Assembly: GCA_027452025.1 (NCBI GenBank)
Contig: DAIDHI010000058.1
Location: 1 to 36,780 of the forward strand
Origin: Elusimicrobiota bacterium
GTDB lineage: Bacteria; Elusimicrobiota; Elusimicrobia; UBA1565; UBA9628
Direction: 5' to 3'
DNA length: 36,780 nt
A program made the position numbers and the translations under genes. This document shows positions 24,447 to 33,143 of this stretch, piece after piece. The notes under the pieces are model-generated. The model was not told where the DNA came from. It ran no database searches and saw only the letters and a program-made list of their open reading frames with translations. Position 1 is the stretch's first letter. The number at the start of each line of letters is the position of its first letter.

Positions 24447-27400
24447 GGATTCAAGATCTTCTTGACCGTCTGCAGCTCCTGCTTGCCGCCCAGGGTCTCA
24501 TCGGCCCGGATGACGGCGTAATAGATGCCCCGCGCGATGTCGCGGCCCGCCTCGTTGGCTTTCTGCCAGACCATCGTCACCGGGCCGCCGCTATAGCTCG
24601 GCGGGAACTCTCCCAGGTCCTTCTCGTAGACCAGCTGGCCGGCGATGTTATAGATGTTCACCTTGATCGTGCCCTGGAAGGGGATGTAGATCGAGAAGGT
24701 CACGGTCGGGCCGGTCGCCGGGTTGGGGTAGACGAAAGTGTTGCTCTCGAAGTCGCCTTGAGGCGCGAGCGTGCCGTTGCGGGTGACCGGGATGTCGTCG
24801 ATGAGCTGATCGAGGGCCAGCGCGCCGGGATTGAGGACGTTGCCGGTGAGGCTGTCGATGGCCGTGACGTCGGTGGAGCCGACGATCCGGAAGCGGTAGG
24901 TGCCGTCGGGCACCTGCTGGTATTGGAGGTTCGTGCCGTCCCAGACCGACGTCGCTTCCTGACGCGCCGCCTTCATCTCCACGATGCGCTTGACCAGCGA
25001 CAGGCTCTCGGGCGGCGAGGGATTTCCGGCCAAGTCGAAGACCGTCCCCGGCTTGTATACTTTGATCGAGACCTTCATCGGTTCCGAGACCTGATACAGG
25101 ATCTCGGAGGAGGGCGAATTGAGCGTGATCGGCGAGATCGCCAGGTCGTAGATGCGCAGCGGCAGGTACGAGATCGTCACCGACGCCGTCGATAAAGACA
25201 GCGAGGAGCTCTCCGACGCGATGTCCTCGGCGGTGGTCTGGACGTTGTAGAAGCCGGGCGGCAGGAAATTGCCGTAGTCGTCGCGCCCGTCCCATACGTC
25301 GGTCAAGAGGATGCCGTTTTGGCGCACCTCCCCCTCCACCAGATGGCGCACGACCTGCTCCGGCAGAGAAGTCGTCAAAATCGAGATCGTCACCGACGAC
25401 TGGCGCGTGAGCGAGTAGTTGATCGAATACGGGTCGAGCGTGATCGTGTCGCTGGAGTTGAACATCTGGGCGATCGTCGGATCCACCTCGTATTTGGTGA
25501 AGATCACCTGCCCGCGCTGCACCGACAGCGTCCCCACGACCTTGTCATCGGCGAAATTCGGGCTCGACGAATACTCCGTGGACGTCGACTGGGCGATGAT
25601 CGTGAACACGTAGAGCCCGTCGGGCACCATGTTGCCGTTGGGGTCGCGGCCGTCCCACTGTTCCGTGATGTTGAGCTTGCCCACCCGCAGGCCGTAGATC
25701 TGGTAGATCGGCGCCGTCGGCTGCCCGGTGGGCGACAGCGAGTCGCCGCACGCGCCCGGCGTGACCGACCCGCACGGCGGCCAGCTCGCGTTGATGTTCG
25801 GGAAATACGTGCCCGGCGGATAGATGTTGACGCCCACGTTCATCGAGTTCGACAGCTCGTAGCTGATCGTCAGCAGGTCCGAGGCCCCGCTGAGCAAGGG
25901 CGCCGACGTGACGTTGGTGATCCGGTACGGATCGATCATGAACAGCGCCGTCGTCGTGCTGACGTTGGCCGGAAAGTCCGGATCGGCCGCGGTCAGCTGG
26001 ACCATGTAGGCTCCCGAGGAGACATAGAGGCCGTTGTCGTCGATGGGCTCGAGCCACTCTTCCGAGTTGGCGAAATTGCCCGGGCGCATCTGGTTGTTGA
26101 CCAGGGTCTTGACCAGGCGCGTCCCCGCGGCGTCGAAGATCTTCACGCTGACGAGCCCGTCTCGCGAGAGGGAATAGTTGAAGGTGAAGGGATTGACGCC
26201 CGACACGGCCGGGCTTGAGCCGACCACCGTCGAGCCGACCGACACCTGGCTGATGCCCACAAATCCCCGAATGACGGGCCACAGGCCGCTCTTGGCTTGA
26301 GAGGTCCAGATCGTCCCCGGTCCGGTGCCTGCGAAGTGGATGCCGTTTTGGGAAGGCAGGTCCGCGTAGATCACGAAGACGTAGTTGCCGTCGTAGAGGA
26401 GATTGCCGCTCTGGTCGCGGCCGTCCCAGAACGCCGTCTGCGCCGTGCGTGAGTTGGCCTGCACGACGATGCGCTTGAGCGGATACTGCAGCGGGATGCC
26501 CGTGGGCGGCGTGGGCAGCCCGTAGGCCCCCGACGTGGCCCAACCCGTGCAGGTCCCGGCCGTGCTGGTCTCGAATTGCTTGGGCGGAAAGTTCGGGTCG
26601 GCGCTCTGGTCGGGGATGCCGCTGGCGCCGCTTTCGCTGTTGAGGTTGTTGCTCAGGTTGCAGATCTGCGTCCCCGGCGGATAGACGTCGATGTAGACCG
26701 TGGCCGGCTCGGTGAGGGTGTAGTTGATGACGGCCAAGGACGTCGAGCCGTCGAGCAGCGGCTGGACCTTGATGTCGGTGATCTGCAGCGGGTCGATGCC
26801 GATCTGGAACGTCGTCGGGCTGGAGAGGTCCGGCCCGTATTGGTCCTGCGCGAAGGCCTGCAAGCTGGCCAGATAGATCCCCGGCGGGGCGAAGTCCCCG
26901 TTGTCCTCGCGCCCGTTCCATGAGTCGCCGTTGGTCAGCGTGCCGTTGGGCACGCCCTCGCCCACGCGCGGCACCCCGGGCAGGATCGTCCGGATCACCG
27001 AGCCGTCGGGGTTGTTGATGGTCATGTACATCGTCGAGTCCTTCGACAGGCGATAGAAGATGTTGTAGGGCTCGGCGGGCACCGGCGTGATCGCGCCGAC
27101 GAGCGTCGGCGAGGAGATGATGGCGTGGACGTTGACCACGTCGACGGTGATCGGGTTCTGGGAGACGAGGCAGCCGTCGGTCCCGGGACAGCTGGCCACG
27201 TTGTCGTCGCGCGTGGCTCCCGAAGGGTAGGCCCGCACGGCCGTGATCTGGATGTTGCCGCTGACTCCCGTGGCGTTGGTCTCGACGATGGCCCGAAAGC
27301 CGTATTGGCCGTTGCGTTTGCCGAAGGCTCCCTGGATGTTGGTGTTGCCGTCCCACAGCACGCAGAACGGGCCCAGCGGGCCGCCCGCGTTCGGATAACT

Positions 27401-28228
27401 CGGGCACGATGAGACCACGCCGCTCATGCATTGCGTGCTGGAGCTGTCGCAGCCCGCGCACAGGACTCCGGGCGCGTCGATGAAGAAGGTGCGCAGCGGC
27501 GGCGCCGAGGTCGGGTCCAGGGGATTGGTGCCGTTGAGAAACTGGAAGACCTCGAAGCTCAGCTCGTCGACGCCCACGTCCGTGCTCGAGCTGCCGTCCT
27601 GCGTGTTGGAGTAGCCGATCGAGGCGCAAAGGAACATCTGCGAGTTGCAGATGTTGTTGGAGGTGTCCCCCGGCGGCAGCGGATAGGAGCTGCTGCCGCT
27701 GTAGCTCGAGTCGCAGAGGGAGGCGTAGTCCGTCGTGTCGAACTCGAGATGCGGGTCGTTGGAGATGTTGCCCCAGCCGTAGCCCTCGCCGTTGGCCGTG
27801 CCCGGCGTGATGGCCGCATTGGCGGCCGTCCCCCCCTGGCAGACCGTCGGCGAGCCGATGTCGCCGGCGGCGCCCGTGCCGTCGGTGCAGGGCGTGACGC
27901 TCGCCACCGGCGTGCTCAGATTGACGGCCGCCTGGAAGCCGCAGCCGTTGGGATTGGCGTCGGTCCAGCCCGCGGCGAGGCACACCTCCGGACAATGCCC
28001 GGCCCTGACGTTGCCGCAGGAAGCCTGCGGAATCGGCGGGCAGCGGAAGCGCGGCACGCCGCTCAAGTCCGTCTCGACGATGCAGTTGCCGTTGACGCGG
28101 TGCACGAAGGCGTCATCGATGAAGACCTGCTGGGCGCGCGCCGCCGCCGAGAAAACGAGCAGCGCGCAGGCCGCCCAAAGCCAAGAGGCGGTCCTGCGCG
28201 CTGCGGTGAGGCGCCGTTGTCGGGTCAT
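24443..28228 (-). CDS. Large exported protein with FlgD-type Ig-like repeats and sorting-like C-terminus
   Basis: The ATG at 28228 gives a signal peptide (MTRQRRLTAARRTASWLW..., cleavage near ARAQQ). Residues to about 400 form a Cys-rich domain I do not recognise. The rest alternates two repeat types. One has a W-D/N-G-R/T-D/E core with ...DG/PG-x-Y (about residues 437, 601, 859, 981 and 1096, plus a degenerate copy near 726), as in FlgD Ig-like modules. The other has the pattern IDP..IT...PLL.G with YPPGT (three clear copies). The end carries FVYPNPATGPTVTFSI and GIYYAVIRA, resembling type A secretion-tail domains. At 1261 aa it is probably a surface adhesin or a structural partner of the PorV-like protein. 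Confidence 0.85.
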   Translation of the reverse strand: MTRQRRLTAARRTASWLWAACALLVFSAAARAQQVFIDDAFVHRVNGNCIVETDLSGVPRFRCPPIPQASCGNVRAGHCPEVCLAAGWTDANPNGCGFQAAVNLSTPVASVTPCTDGTGAAGDIGSPTVCQGGTAANAAITPGTANGEGYGWGNISNDPHLEFDTTDYASLCDSSYSGSSSYPLPPGDTSNNICNSQMFLCASIGYSNTQDGSSSTDVGVDELSFEVFQFLNGTNPLDPTSAPPLRTFFIDAPGVLCAGCDSSSTQCMSGVVSSCPSYPNAGGPLGPFCVLWDGNTNIQGAFGKRNGQYGFRAIVETNATGVSGNIQITAVRAYPSGATRDDNVASCPGTDGCLVSQNPITVDVVNVHAIISSPTLVGAITPVPAEPYNIFYRLSKDSTMYMTINNPDGSVIRTILPGVPRVGEGVPNGTLTNGDSWNGREDNGDFAPPGIYLASLQAFAQDQYGPDLSSPTTFQIGIDPLQITDIKVQPLLDGSTSLAVINYTLTEPATVYIDVYPPGTQICNLSNNLNSESGASGIPDQSADPNFPPKQFETSTAGTCTGWATSGAYGLPTPPTGIPLQYPLKRIVVQANSRTAQTAFWDGRDQSGNLLYDGNYVFVIYADLPSQNGIHFAGTGPGTIWTSQAKSGLWPVIRGFVGISQVSVGSTVVGSSPAVSGVNPFTFNYSLSRDGLVSVKIFDAAGTRLVKTLVNNQMRPGNFANSEEWLEPIDDNGLYVSSGAYMVQLTAADPDFPANVSTTTALFMIDPYRITNVTSAPLLSGASDLLTISYELSNSMNVGVNIYPPGTYFPNINASWPPCGSVTPGACGDSLSPTGQPTAPIYQIYGLRVGKLNITEQWDGRDPNGNMVPDGLYVFTIIAQSTSTEYSSSPNFADDKVVGTLSVQRGQVIFTKYEVDPTIAQMFNSSDTITLDPYSINYSLTRQSSVTISILTTSLPEQVVRHLVEGEVRQNGILLTDVWDGRDDYGNFLPPGFYNVQTTAEDIASESSSLSLSTASVTISYLPLRIYDLAISPITLNSPSSEILYQVSEPMKVSIKVYKPGTVFDLAGNPSPPESLSLVKRIVEMKAARQEATSVWDGTNLQYQQVPDGTYRFRIVGSTDVTAIDSLTGNVLNPGALALDQLIDDIPVTRNGTLAPQGDFESNTFVYPNPATGPTVTFSIYIPFQGTIKVNIYNIAGQLVYEKDLGEFPPSYSGGPVTMVWQKANEAGRDIARGIYYAVIRADETLGGKQELQTVKKILNP

Positions 28229-28316
28229 CGTTGCGTGAGCACTGGCGCGGCCAACGCGCACTAGGCTAACGGTTTCGCGTTACGAACGTATTACAAGAGT
28301 CGAAAGATCCGGAAAA

Positions 28317-30065
28317 TCAGAAGGAGAAGCGCTCGAGCTGCTCGCCGCGCGCCGAAGGCGACAGCAGCCACAGCCGCCGCTTGCCGCGGCCGTCCGTTAG
28401 GCCCGCCGTCGCCAGGCCGACCACCGTCCTGCCGAGCGGATAGCGGGCCTCGTAATGGAAGACGTCGCTGGCGAAGCGATAGACCAGAAGGGCGCGGGTC
28501 TTCGAGTCGAAGACCCAGAGCTCGGAGCCGACCCAGGCCATCGCCGTGACGACCAGGTCGGGGTCCAGGGAATAGGCCTTGTAGCTGGCCTCGTCGAGGC
28601 CGTGCCGGTAGAGGGCCTTGTTGGCCGCGTCGTAGGACCACAGGGAGCGCCCGTCGTAGGCCAGCGCCGTCGGAGCCGGACCCGGGCTGGGCCGCGTCTC
28701 GACGACCTCTTCCGGCCGCGCCGCGCGGTGGCGCAGAATGCGCGCCTGGGCGGCGTCGGCGCTCCAGAAATACTCTCCGTCGAACGCCAGGCCCACCGGG
28801 TGGTAGGGCGGCGCCGCGTTCACCTTCACCTCGCGCACCGGGGCCTGCGGATTGCGCGGGTCGTAGGCCTCGAGCGTTCCGTCCCACTGCGCCGTCCACA
28901 AGAGGGCCCCGTCGTAGGCCAGCGCCGAGGGATTGCCCGCGGGCAGCACCTGCGCGGAGACTTCCTTGAAATGGTAGCGGCTCTCATAGCGCCACGCCGG
29001 ATAAGCGACGGCGAGAATCGCGGCGGCGGCCGCCGCGCACTTCCAGACCCAGATCGGCACCTTCGCGCGGCGGCGCGAAGCCTCGCCGGCGGCGCGCATC
29101 AGCGCCGAGATCTTGGACGTAGCCTCCGTCGACTCGCGGATGGTCCGGGTCATCGCGTCGGTGAACTTGAGCTGGTCCTGCTCCTTGGCCTGGACTTGGG
29201 CGAGCCACGACTCGCGCTCCTTGCGCAGGCTGTCTTCCCAGGTCGCGAACTCCGAGCGCTGCGACTCCCACGCGGAACGCTCGCGGTCCCAGAGCTCCCG
29301 CCACTGAGCCCGCTCCTCTTCCCAAAGCTTCGAGAGCCCCTCCAAGTGCTTCTGAACCTCGTCGACCTTGCGCAGGGCTTCGCTTTTCTCGCGATCCACC
29401 TGCTCGCGCTGCTGGCGTTCCTTAAGCAGCTCCGACAGCGTCTTTTCGACGGCGTTCTTGGCCTCCTTGAGGCTCTCGGAAAGCTTCAGGCTCTTTTGCG
29501 AGGACTCGCCGGCCTCGGCCTGCAGGCGCGTGGCCATGGCCTGGAGCTCGGCGATGTCGAGCAGATACTGCTGCTCCTTGCGGTCCCACTGGCCTCGCTC
29601 CTGCTGCGCGCGGGCGTTCTCCGCCGCGATCCTCTGGCGGGCCTGCTCGAGCAGCGCGCGCAGCCCGCGGATCTCCTCTTCGCCGCGCTTGCGCTCCTCC
29701 TCGAGCGAGGAGTAGACGGCCCGCATCCGGGCCTCGATCTCGGCGGTTCGCTGGAGCTTCGTCGCGTCGTCGAGCTGCAGGCGCGCGCGCAAGGCCTCCA
29801 CTTCGACTTGCAGCCGCTGCTGCCGTTCCTTGCCGGCGTTGAGCGCGCGCTCCTTGGCCGCCAGGATCTCGGACCAGTAGCGCGCCTCCTGGCCGTGCTG
29901 GCGCTTGAGCAGCGAGACGGCCTCCCACACGGCCTCGCGCCCCCCCGTCGTCGAGGCCGGGCGGTCCTCGAAGGAGAGGAAAGACTCGGGCTCGGAGGAC
30001 GCGGCCGAGACCTTCGCCCAGAGGCGGTTGATCTCCTGGCTCTCGTCCAAAGGCAGGTCGGACAT
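28317..30065 (-). CDS. Coiled-coil / single-TM / propeller-like protein
   Basis: Residues 1-330 are strongly charged and form long coiled coils (about 60-300; for example LEEERKRGEEEIRGLRALLE). A basic stretch (RRRAKVP) precedes one TM helix at about 338-357. The C-terminal part (about 375-580) has four similar blocks with core ALAYDG-x-x-LW-x-x-D, like YWTD or propeller blades. Absence of a signal peptide and the basic stretch before the TM place the coiled coil in the cytoplasm and the propeller outside. I know of no family with this order. It has its own promoter and stands alone between two surface-protein units. Confidence 0.85.
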   Translation of the reverse strand: MSDLPLDESQEINRLWAKVSAASSEPESFLSFEDRPASTTGGREAVWEAVSLLKRQHGQEARYWSEILAAKERALNAGKERQQRLQVEVEALRARLQLDDATKLQRTAEIEARMRAVYSSLEEERKRGEEEIRGLRALLEQARQRIAAENARAQQERGQWDRKEQQYLLDIAELQAMATRLQAEAGESSQKSLKLSESLKEAKNAVEKTLSELLKERQQREQVDREKSEALRKVDEVQKHLEGLSKLWEEERAQWRELWDRERSAWESQRSEFATWEDSLRKERESWLAQVQAKEQDQLKFTDAMTRTIRESTEATSKISALMRAAGEASRRRAKVPIWVWKCAAAAAAILAVAYPAWRYESRYHFKEVSAQVLPAGNPSALAYDGALLWTAQWDGTLEAYDPRNPQAPVREVKVNAAPPYHPVGLAFDGEYFWSADAAQARILRHRAARPEEVVETRPSPGPAPTALAYDGRSLWSYDAANKALYRHGLDEASYKAYSLDPDLVVTAMAWVGSELWVFDSKTRALLVYRFASDVFHYEARYPLGRTVVGLATAGLTDGRGKRRLWLLSPSARGEQLERFSF

Positions 30066-30075
30066 GGGCTCGGTC

Positions 30076-30103
30076 AGTGTAACAGCCGGGCGCCTGGATT
30101 CAA
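30076..30103 (-). promoter_or_regulatory. Promoter TTGAAT-N16-TACACT upstream of the coiled-coil/propeller gene
   Basis: TTGAAT at 30103-30098 and TACACT at 30081-30076 are 16 bases apart; shifting the -35 by one base gives ATTGAA with 17. The -10 ends ten bases before the ATG at 30065, leaving a leader of only a few bases. Confidence 0.5.
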
Positions 30104-30134
30104 TGACTAAATTGTTAAGGGAACCGACTGACCC

Positions 30135-31493
30135 TCAGCGCGAACGCAAGAGGCGGACCAGCTCCTGATTGGCCTGGGAAAGGTCCACGCCCTTGTCTTT
30201 GTATTGCAGCAGAATGCGCCGCACCTCATCGGTCAGCACCGAGTCTGGCGCGCCGCCATTTTTGAGCTTCTGGTAGGCGGCCCAGTCGTCGCGGAAAAGC
30301 TCCCCCTGCGTGCGCGCGGCCAGGCGGGCGTTTTCCTGCTGGATGCGCTTGAAGCGCTCCTCCGCCGCCCGGCGGCGTCCTTCCAGGTCGCCCAGCCTGC
30401 GGCGCGCGTCGGCCTCCGAGGTCGTGCGGTCGGCCAGCTGCTTGCGCAGAGCCTCCATTTCCCGGCGCATGTTGGCGATCTCGTCGCCGAGCTGCCACTG
30501 CTTGACCTGCCCCGCTTCGAGCGCGGACGTCAGCTGCCTGCGATACTGCATCTCGTCGGAAAGCACTTTCTCGTATTCGGCCTCGGGGTCCGAGGCGCCG
30601 AAATGGAAGACGAGGCTGAGCGCATGGCCGAAGCGCGCCGAGCCCTGCAACGGCACCGTCATCGCGTAGTCGACCTCGGCGCCCTTGATGCGCCAGCCCA
30701 AGCCCCAGTCCCACACCTTGTCGCGCCCGCCGAGCGTCAAGCCCGAGCGGGCCGCCGCCGAGCCGAAGCGCTCCAGAGGCCACCAGCGCTCGAAGCCGGC
30801 CGCCAAGTCGGCGCCGCCGGGATGGCCGTCCGAGGCGCCGCGCTCGACGACGTCGGCGTCCATGGTGAAGTCGCGCACGGCCTCGGAAAAGCCGGCTCGC
30901 AGCGTCAAGGGCGCGCGGTCGCGCCCGTCCGGCCCGGAGAACCCGGGCTGGAAGAAGTTCATCAGCGAGGCGCCGAGATTGTAGCGGTCGTTGATGCGGT
31001 AGATCGCGCCGAAGTCGAGCGCCGGATGATCCGCCCCGCCGCCGGCGTCGAAGCTCTTCGAGAGGTTCTTGATCGTGCCGCCGAAGTCGAGCCCCCCCGT
31101 GTCGGTCTCGATGAGCCCGCGCGTGGCGTAGCTCAGGCCCAGCTCCCTCTCCTTGGCGTAGCCCAGCTGGTCGTTGTAGAGGCTGGTGATGCCGAAGGTG
31201 CCCCGCAGCAGTTGCTGGTCTACGGGCAGCGCGGCGACGCCGTTGAACTGGCTCTGGTCGGTCTTTCCGCCGGGCAGATCGAACTGCCGGAGGTAATTGA
31301 GCTGGAACTGGTCGTGGCGCAGGCCGCCCAGTCCCGCCGGATTGATGAAGGCCGAGACCGGATCGTCGAGCAGCGCCGTGGCCGCCCCGCCCATGGCCGT
31401 GACGCGAGCGTTGTAGCCCGAGTCCTCGAAAGAGGCCATGGCCGGGGCGGCCGCCAGTAGCGCGGCCGCCGCCAACCCGAATGTCCGGCTCAC
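30135..31493 (-). CDS. PorV-like beta-barrel with C-terminal coiled coil
   Basis: A signal peptide (MSRTFGLAAAALLAAAPAMA) is followed by a PorV/PorQ-like barrel region (about residues 22-300; TAMGGAATALLDDPVSAFIN and PAGLGG near the start, FGHALSLVFHFG at the end). About 150 further residues are charged and helical (about 305-405, DLEGRRRAAEERFKRIQQEN), then a short soluble tail ends in LRSR. A coiled coil after an outer-membrane barrel could reach across the periplasm or form a stalk. Translation starts with GTG at 31493. A CATAAT hexamer lies just before it but without a good -35. The 60-base gap upstream holds nothing else I recognise. Confidence 0.82.
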   Translation of the reverse strand: MSRTFGLAAAALLAAAPAMASFEDSGYNARVTAMGGAATALLDDPVSAFINPAGLGGLRHDQFQLNYLRQFDLPGGKTDQSQFNGVAALPVDQQLLRGTFGITSLYNDQLGYAKERELGLSYATRGLIETDTGGLDFGGTIKNLSKSFDAGGGADHPALDFGAIYRINDRYNLGASLMNFFQPGFSGPDGRDRAPLTLRAGFSEAVRDFTMDADVVERGASDGHPGGADLAAGFERWWPLERFGSAAARSGLTLGGRDKVWDWGLGWRIKGAEVDYAMTVPLQGSARFGHALSLVFHFGASDPEAEYEKVLSDEMQYRRQLTSALEAGQVKQWQLGDEIANMRREMEALRKQLADRTTSEADARRRLGDLEGRRRAAEERFKRIQQENARLAARTQGELFRDDWAAYQKLKNGGAPDSVLTDEVRRILLQYKDKGVDLSQANQELVRLLRSR

Positions 31494-31553
31494 CGCGCCA
31501 TTATGGAGCGTCGCGCCGCAAAAGGGATGACCGATTTATTAAGCCGTCGCGCT

Positions 31554-33143
31554 CTATTGAACGCGGGGCCGGAAGTCCTCGGGATCGAGGATCGCGCTCC
31601 ACTTCTGCTGCCAGACGGAGCGCGCCGGGTCCTTCTCGAGCTCCGCGTCGAGGTAATGGGCGAAGGCGTAGGAGAGCCGCGCGTCGCGGGCGTAGCTGTC
31701 CGAGGCGTCGGGACTGCCGCGCAGCAGCGAGAAATCCCAGCCGCCGAGGCACGGGCCGTCCAGGCGCTGGACCAGCCCGCAGGGCGTCAGGCGTCGAGCG
31801 TCGATGCCCAGGCCCGACAGGGTCTGCCGCGACAGCCCGCTGACCAACGCCGGCTGCCGCGACGCTCGCGACGCAAGCCACGGGCCGGCGCCGTCGTCGA
31901 GGTCCGATTCCCACCGGCGGCCGGGCAGCAGTCCCCGAGCCTGCCGCAAGCGCAAGCCGAAGATCGCCGTGTCTCCGCCGAGCACGGCGCTCGAGCCGGG
32001 CGGCAGGGCGCGGCGCAGGTCGCGCCGGTAGTCGTAGGCCGAGAAGTCGTCCCGCGCCGCGGGGCGCGCGGCGGTCAAGGAAAGGCCGGCCAGCAGCAAC
32101 GCCCCCGCCTTCGCCGCCCTGGGCGGAAGGCGCGAGAGCGCGCAGGCGGCGAGCGCCGCCGTCAGGAGGATCGGGACGAGGAACGCCGGCTCGAGCACGC
32201 TGCGCGCCACCCACCCGGAGACGTCGAAGCGCGTCATCAGGAAGAAGAACGGGCCAAAGAGCAGCCACCCGGCCAGAAGGCCCGTCTCCGGACCGCCGCG
32301 GCGGCGCACGAGCGCGGCCAGGACGGCGAAGAGGGCCAGCGCGGCCGCCAGGCCCCAGGACGCCGAAGCGCAGGTTTTGAGGAAGTAGCCGATCAGGCCG
32401 TCGGCCAAGTCGGGCGTCAGCGGCCTGGCGAAGCCGGAGAAAAGCGAGAAGGTCCCGTAGTCGGCGCGCGTCCAGACGGCCCAGGCCCTCGACAGCGAGC
32501 CGAGGCGGACCCAGACGAAGAGCGACAACGCCGCCCCCGCCGCGGCCCAGACGGAGAAGCGCTTCGCGGCGCCGCCAAGCTCGAGCCCGTGGGCTTTCGC
32601 CTGCCAGAGCCAGATCAGCCCAAGTCCGGGAAGCAGCAGGATGAGGCTTTGGTGGTTGACCCAGCCAAGACCAAAAAGGAGTCCCGCGAGGCAGGCCCGT
32701 TTATGGAAGGTCCTCGCTTGTCCTTCCGAAGCGAGCAGAAGCCCCGAGACGAAGAGGACGTGCAGCGTGTATTTTTCCCCTAGGCCCGCGAATTTGCTCT
32801 CGAGCGCCGCGGCCCCGAAGGCCGCGGCGCAGCCGGCGGCGACCCAGGGATCGCCCCGCCGCCGGCACCACAAATAGAGGACTCCCACGCTCGCCGCGCC
32901 GGCGAGGGCGGACAGAACGTTGAGCGCATAGCCCGGCGTAGCGAGCGGAAGCAGAAGGAGCCACGCATGCCCGAGCAGCGCATATAAAGGATAGCCCGGC
33001 GGATGCGCAACGCCCAGACGATACGCGGCCAGCGCCAAATCGCCGGCGTCGCGCGCCGCCAAGGAAGGCCACGCTCCCCGGAGGTAGGCCGCGAAAGCGG
33101 CCAGGGAGAGCCCGGCGGCGGCGAAGGCGTCGCTCCTACGCAC
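31554..33143 (-). CDS. DUF2723-family multi-TM membrane protein
   Basis: The family signature is clear near the N-terminus: RDAGDLALAAYRLGVAHPPG (31-50) followed by YPLY. Its acidic residues and HPPGYPLY motif resemble GT-C glycosyltransferases and the TMEM260/O-mannosyltransferase relatives. About ten TM segments follow, then a C-terminal soluble region (from about residue 365). A sugar-transfer role in the envelope is plausible by family but the substrate is unknown. The GTG start at 33143 lies within the end of tsaD (8-base overlap), and a GGGG stretch lies just ahead of it. Confidence 0.88.
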   Translation of the reverse strand: MRRSDAFAAAGLSLAAFAAYLRGAWPSLAARDAGDLALAAYRLGVAHPPGYPLYALLGHAWLLLLPLATPGYALNVLSALAGAASVGVLYLWCRRRGDPWVAAGCAAAFGAAALESKFAGLGEKYTLHVLFVSGLLLASEGQARTFHKRACLAGLLFGLGWVNHQSLILLLPGLGLIWLWQAKAHGLELGGAAKRFSVWAAAGAALSLFVWVRLGSLSRAWAVWTRADYGTFSLFSGFARPLTPDLADGLIGYFLKTCASASWGLAAALALFAVLAALVRRRGGPETGLLAGWLLFGPFFFLMTRFDVSGWVARSVLEPAFLVPILLTAALAACALSRLPPRAAKAGALLLAGLSLTAARPAARDDFSAYDYRRDLRRALPPGSSAVLGGDTAIFGLRLRQARGLLPGRRWESDLDDGAGPWLASRASRQPALVSGLSRQTLSGLGIDARRLTPCGLVQRLDGPCLGGWDFSLLRGSPDASDSYARDARLSYAFAHYLDAELEKDPARSVWQQKWSAILDPEDFRPRVQ

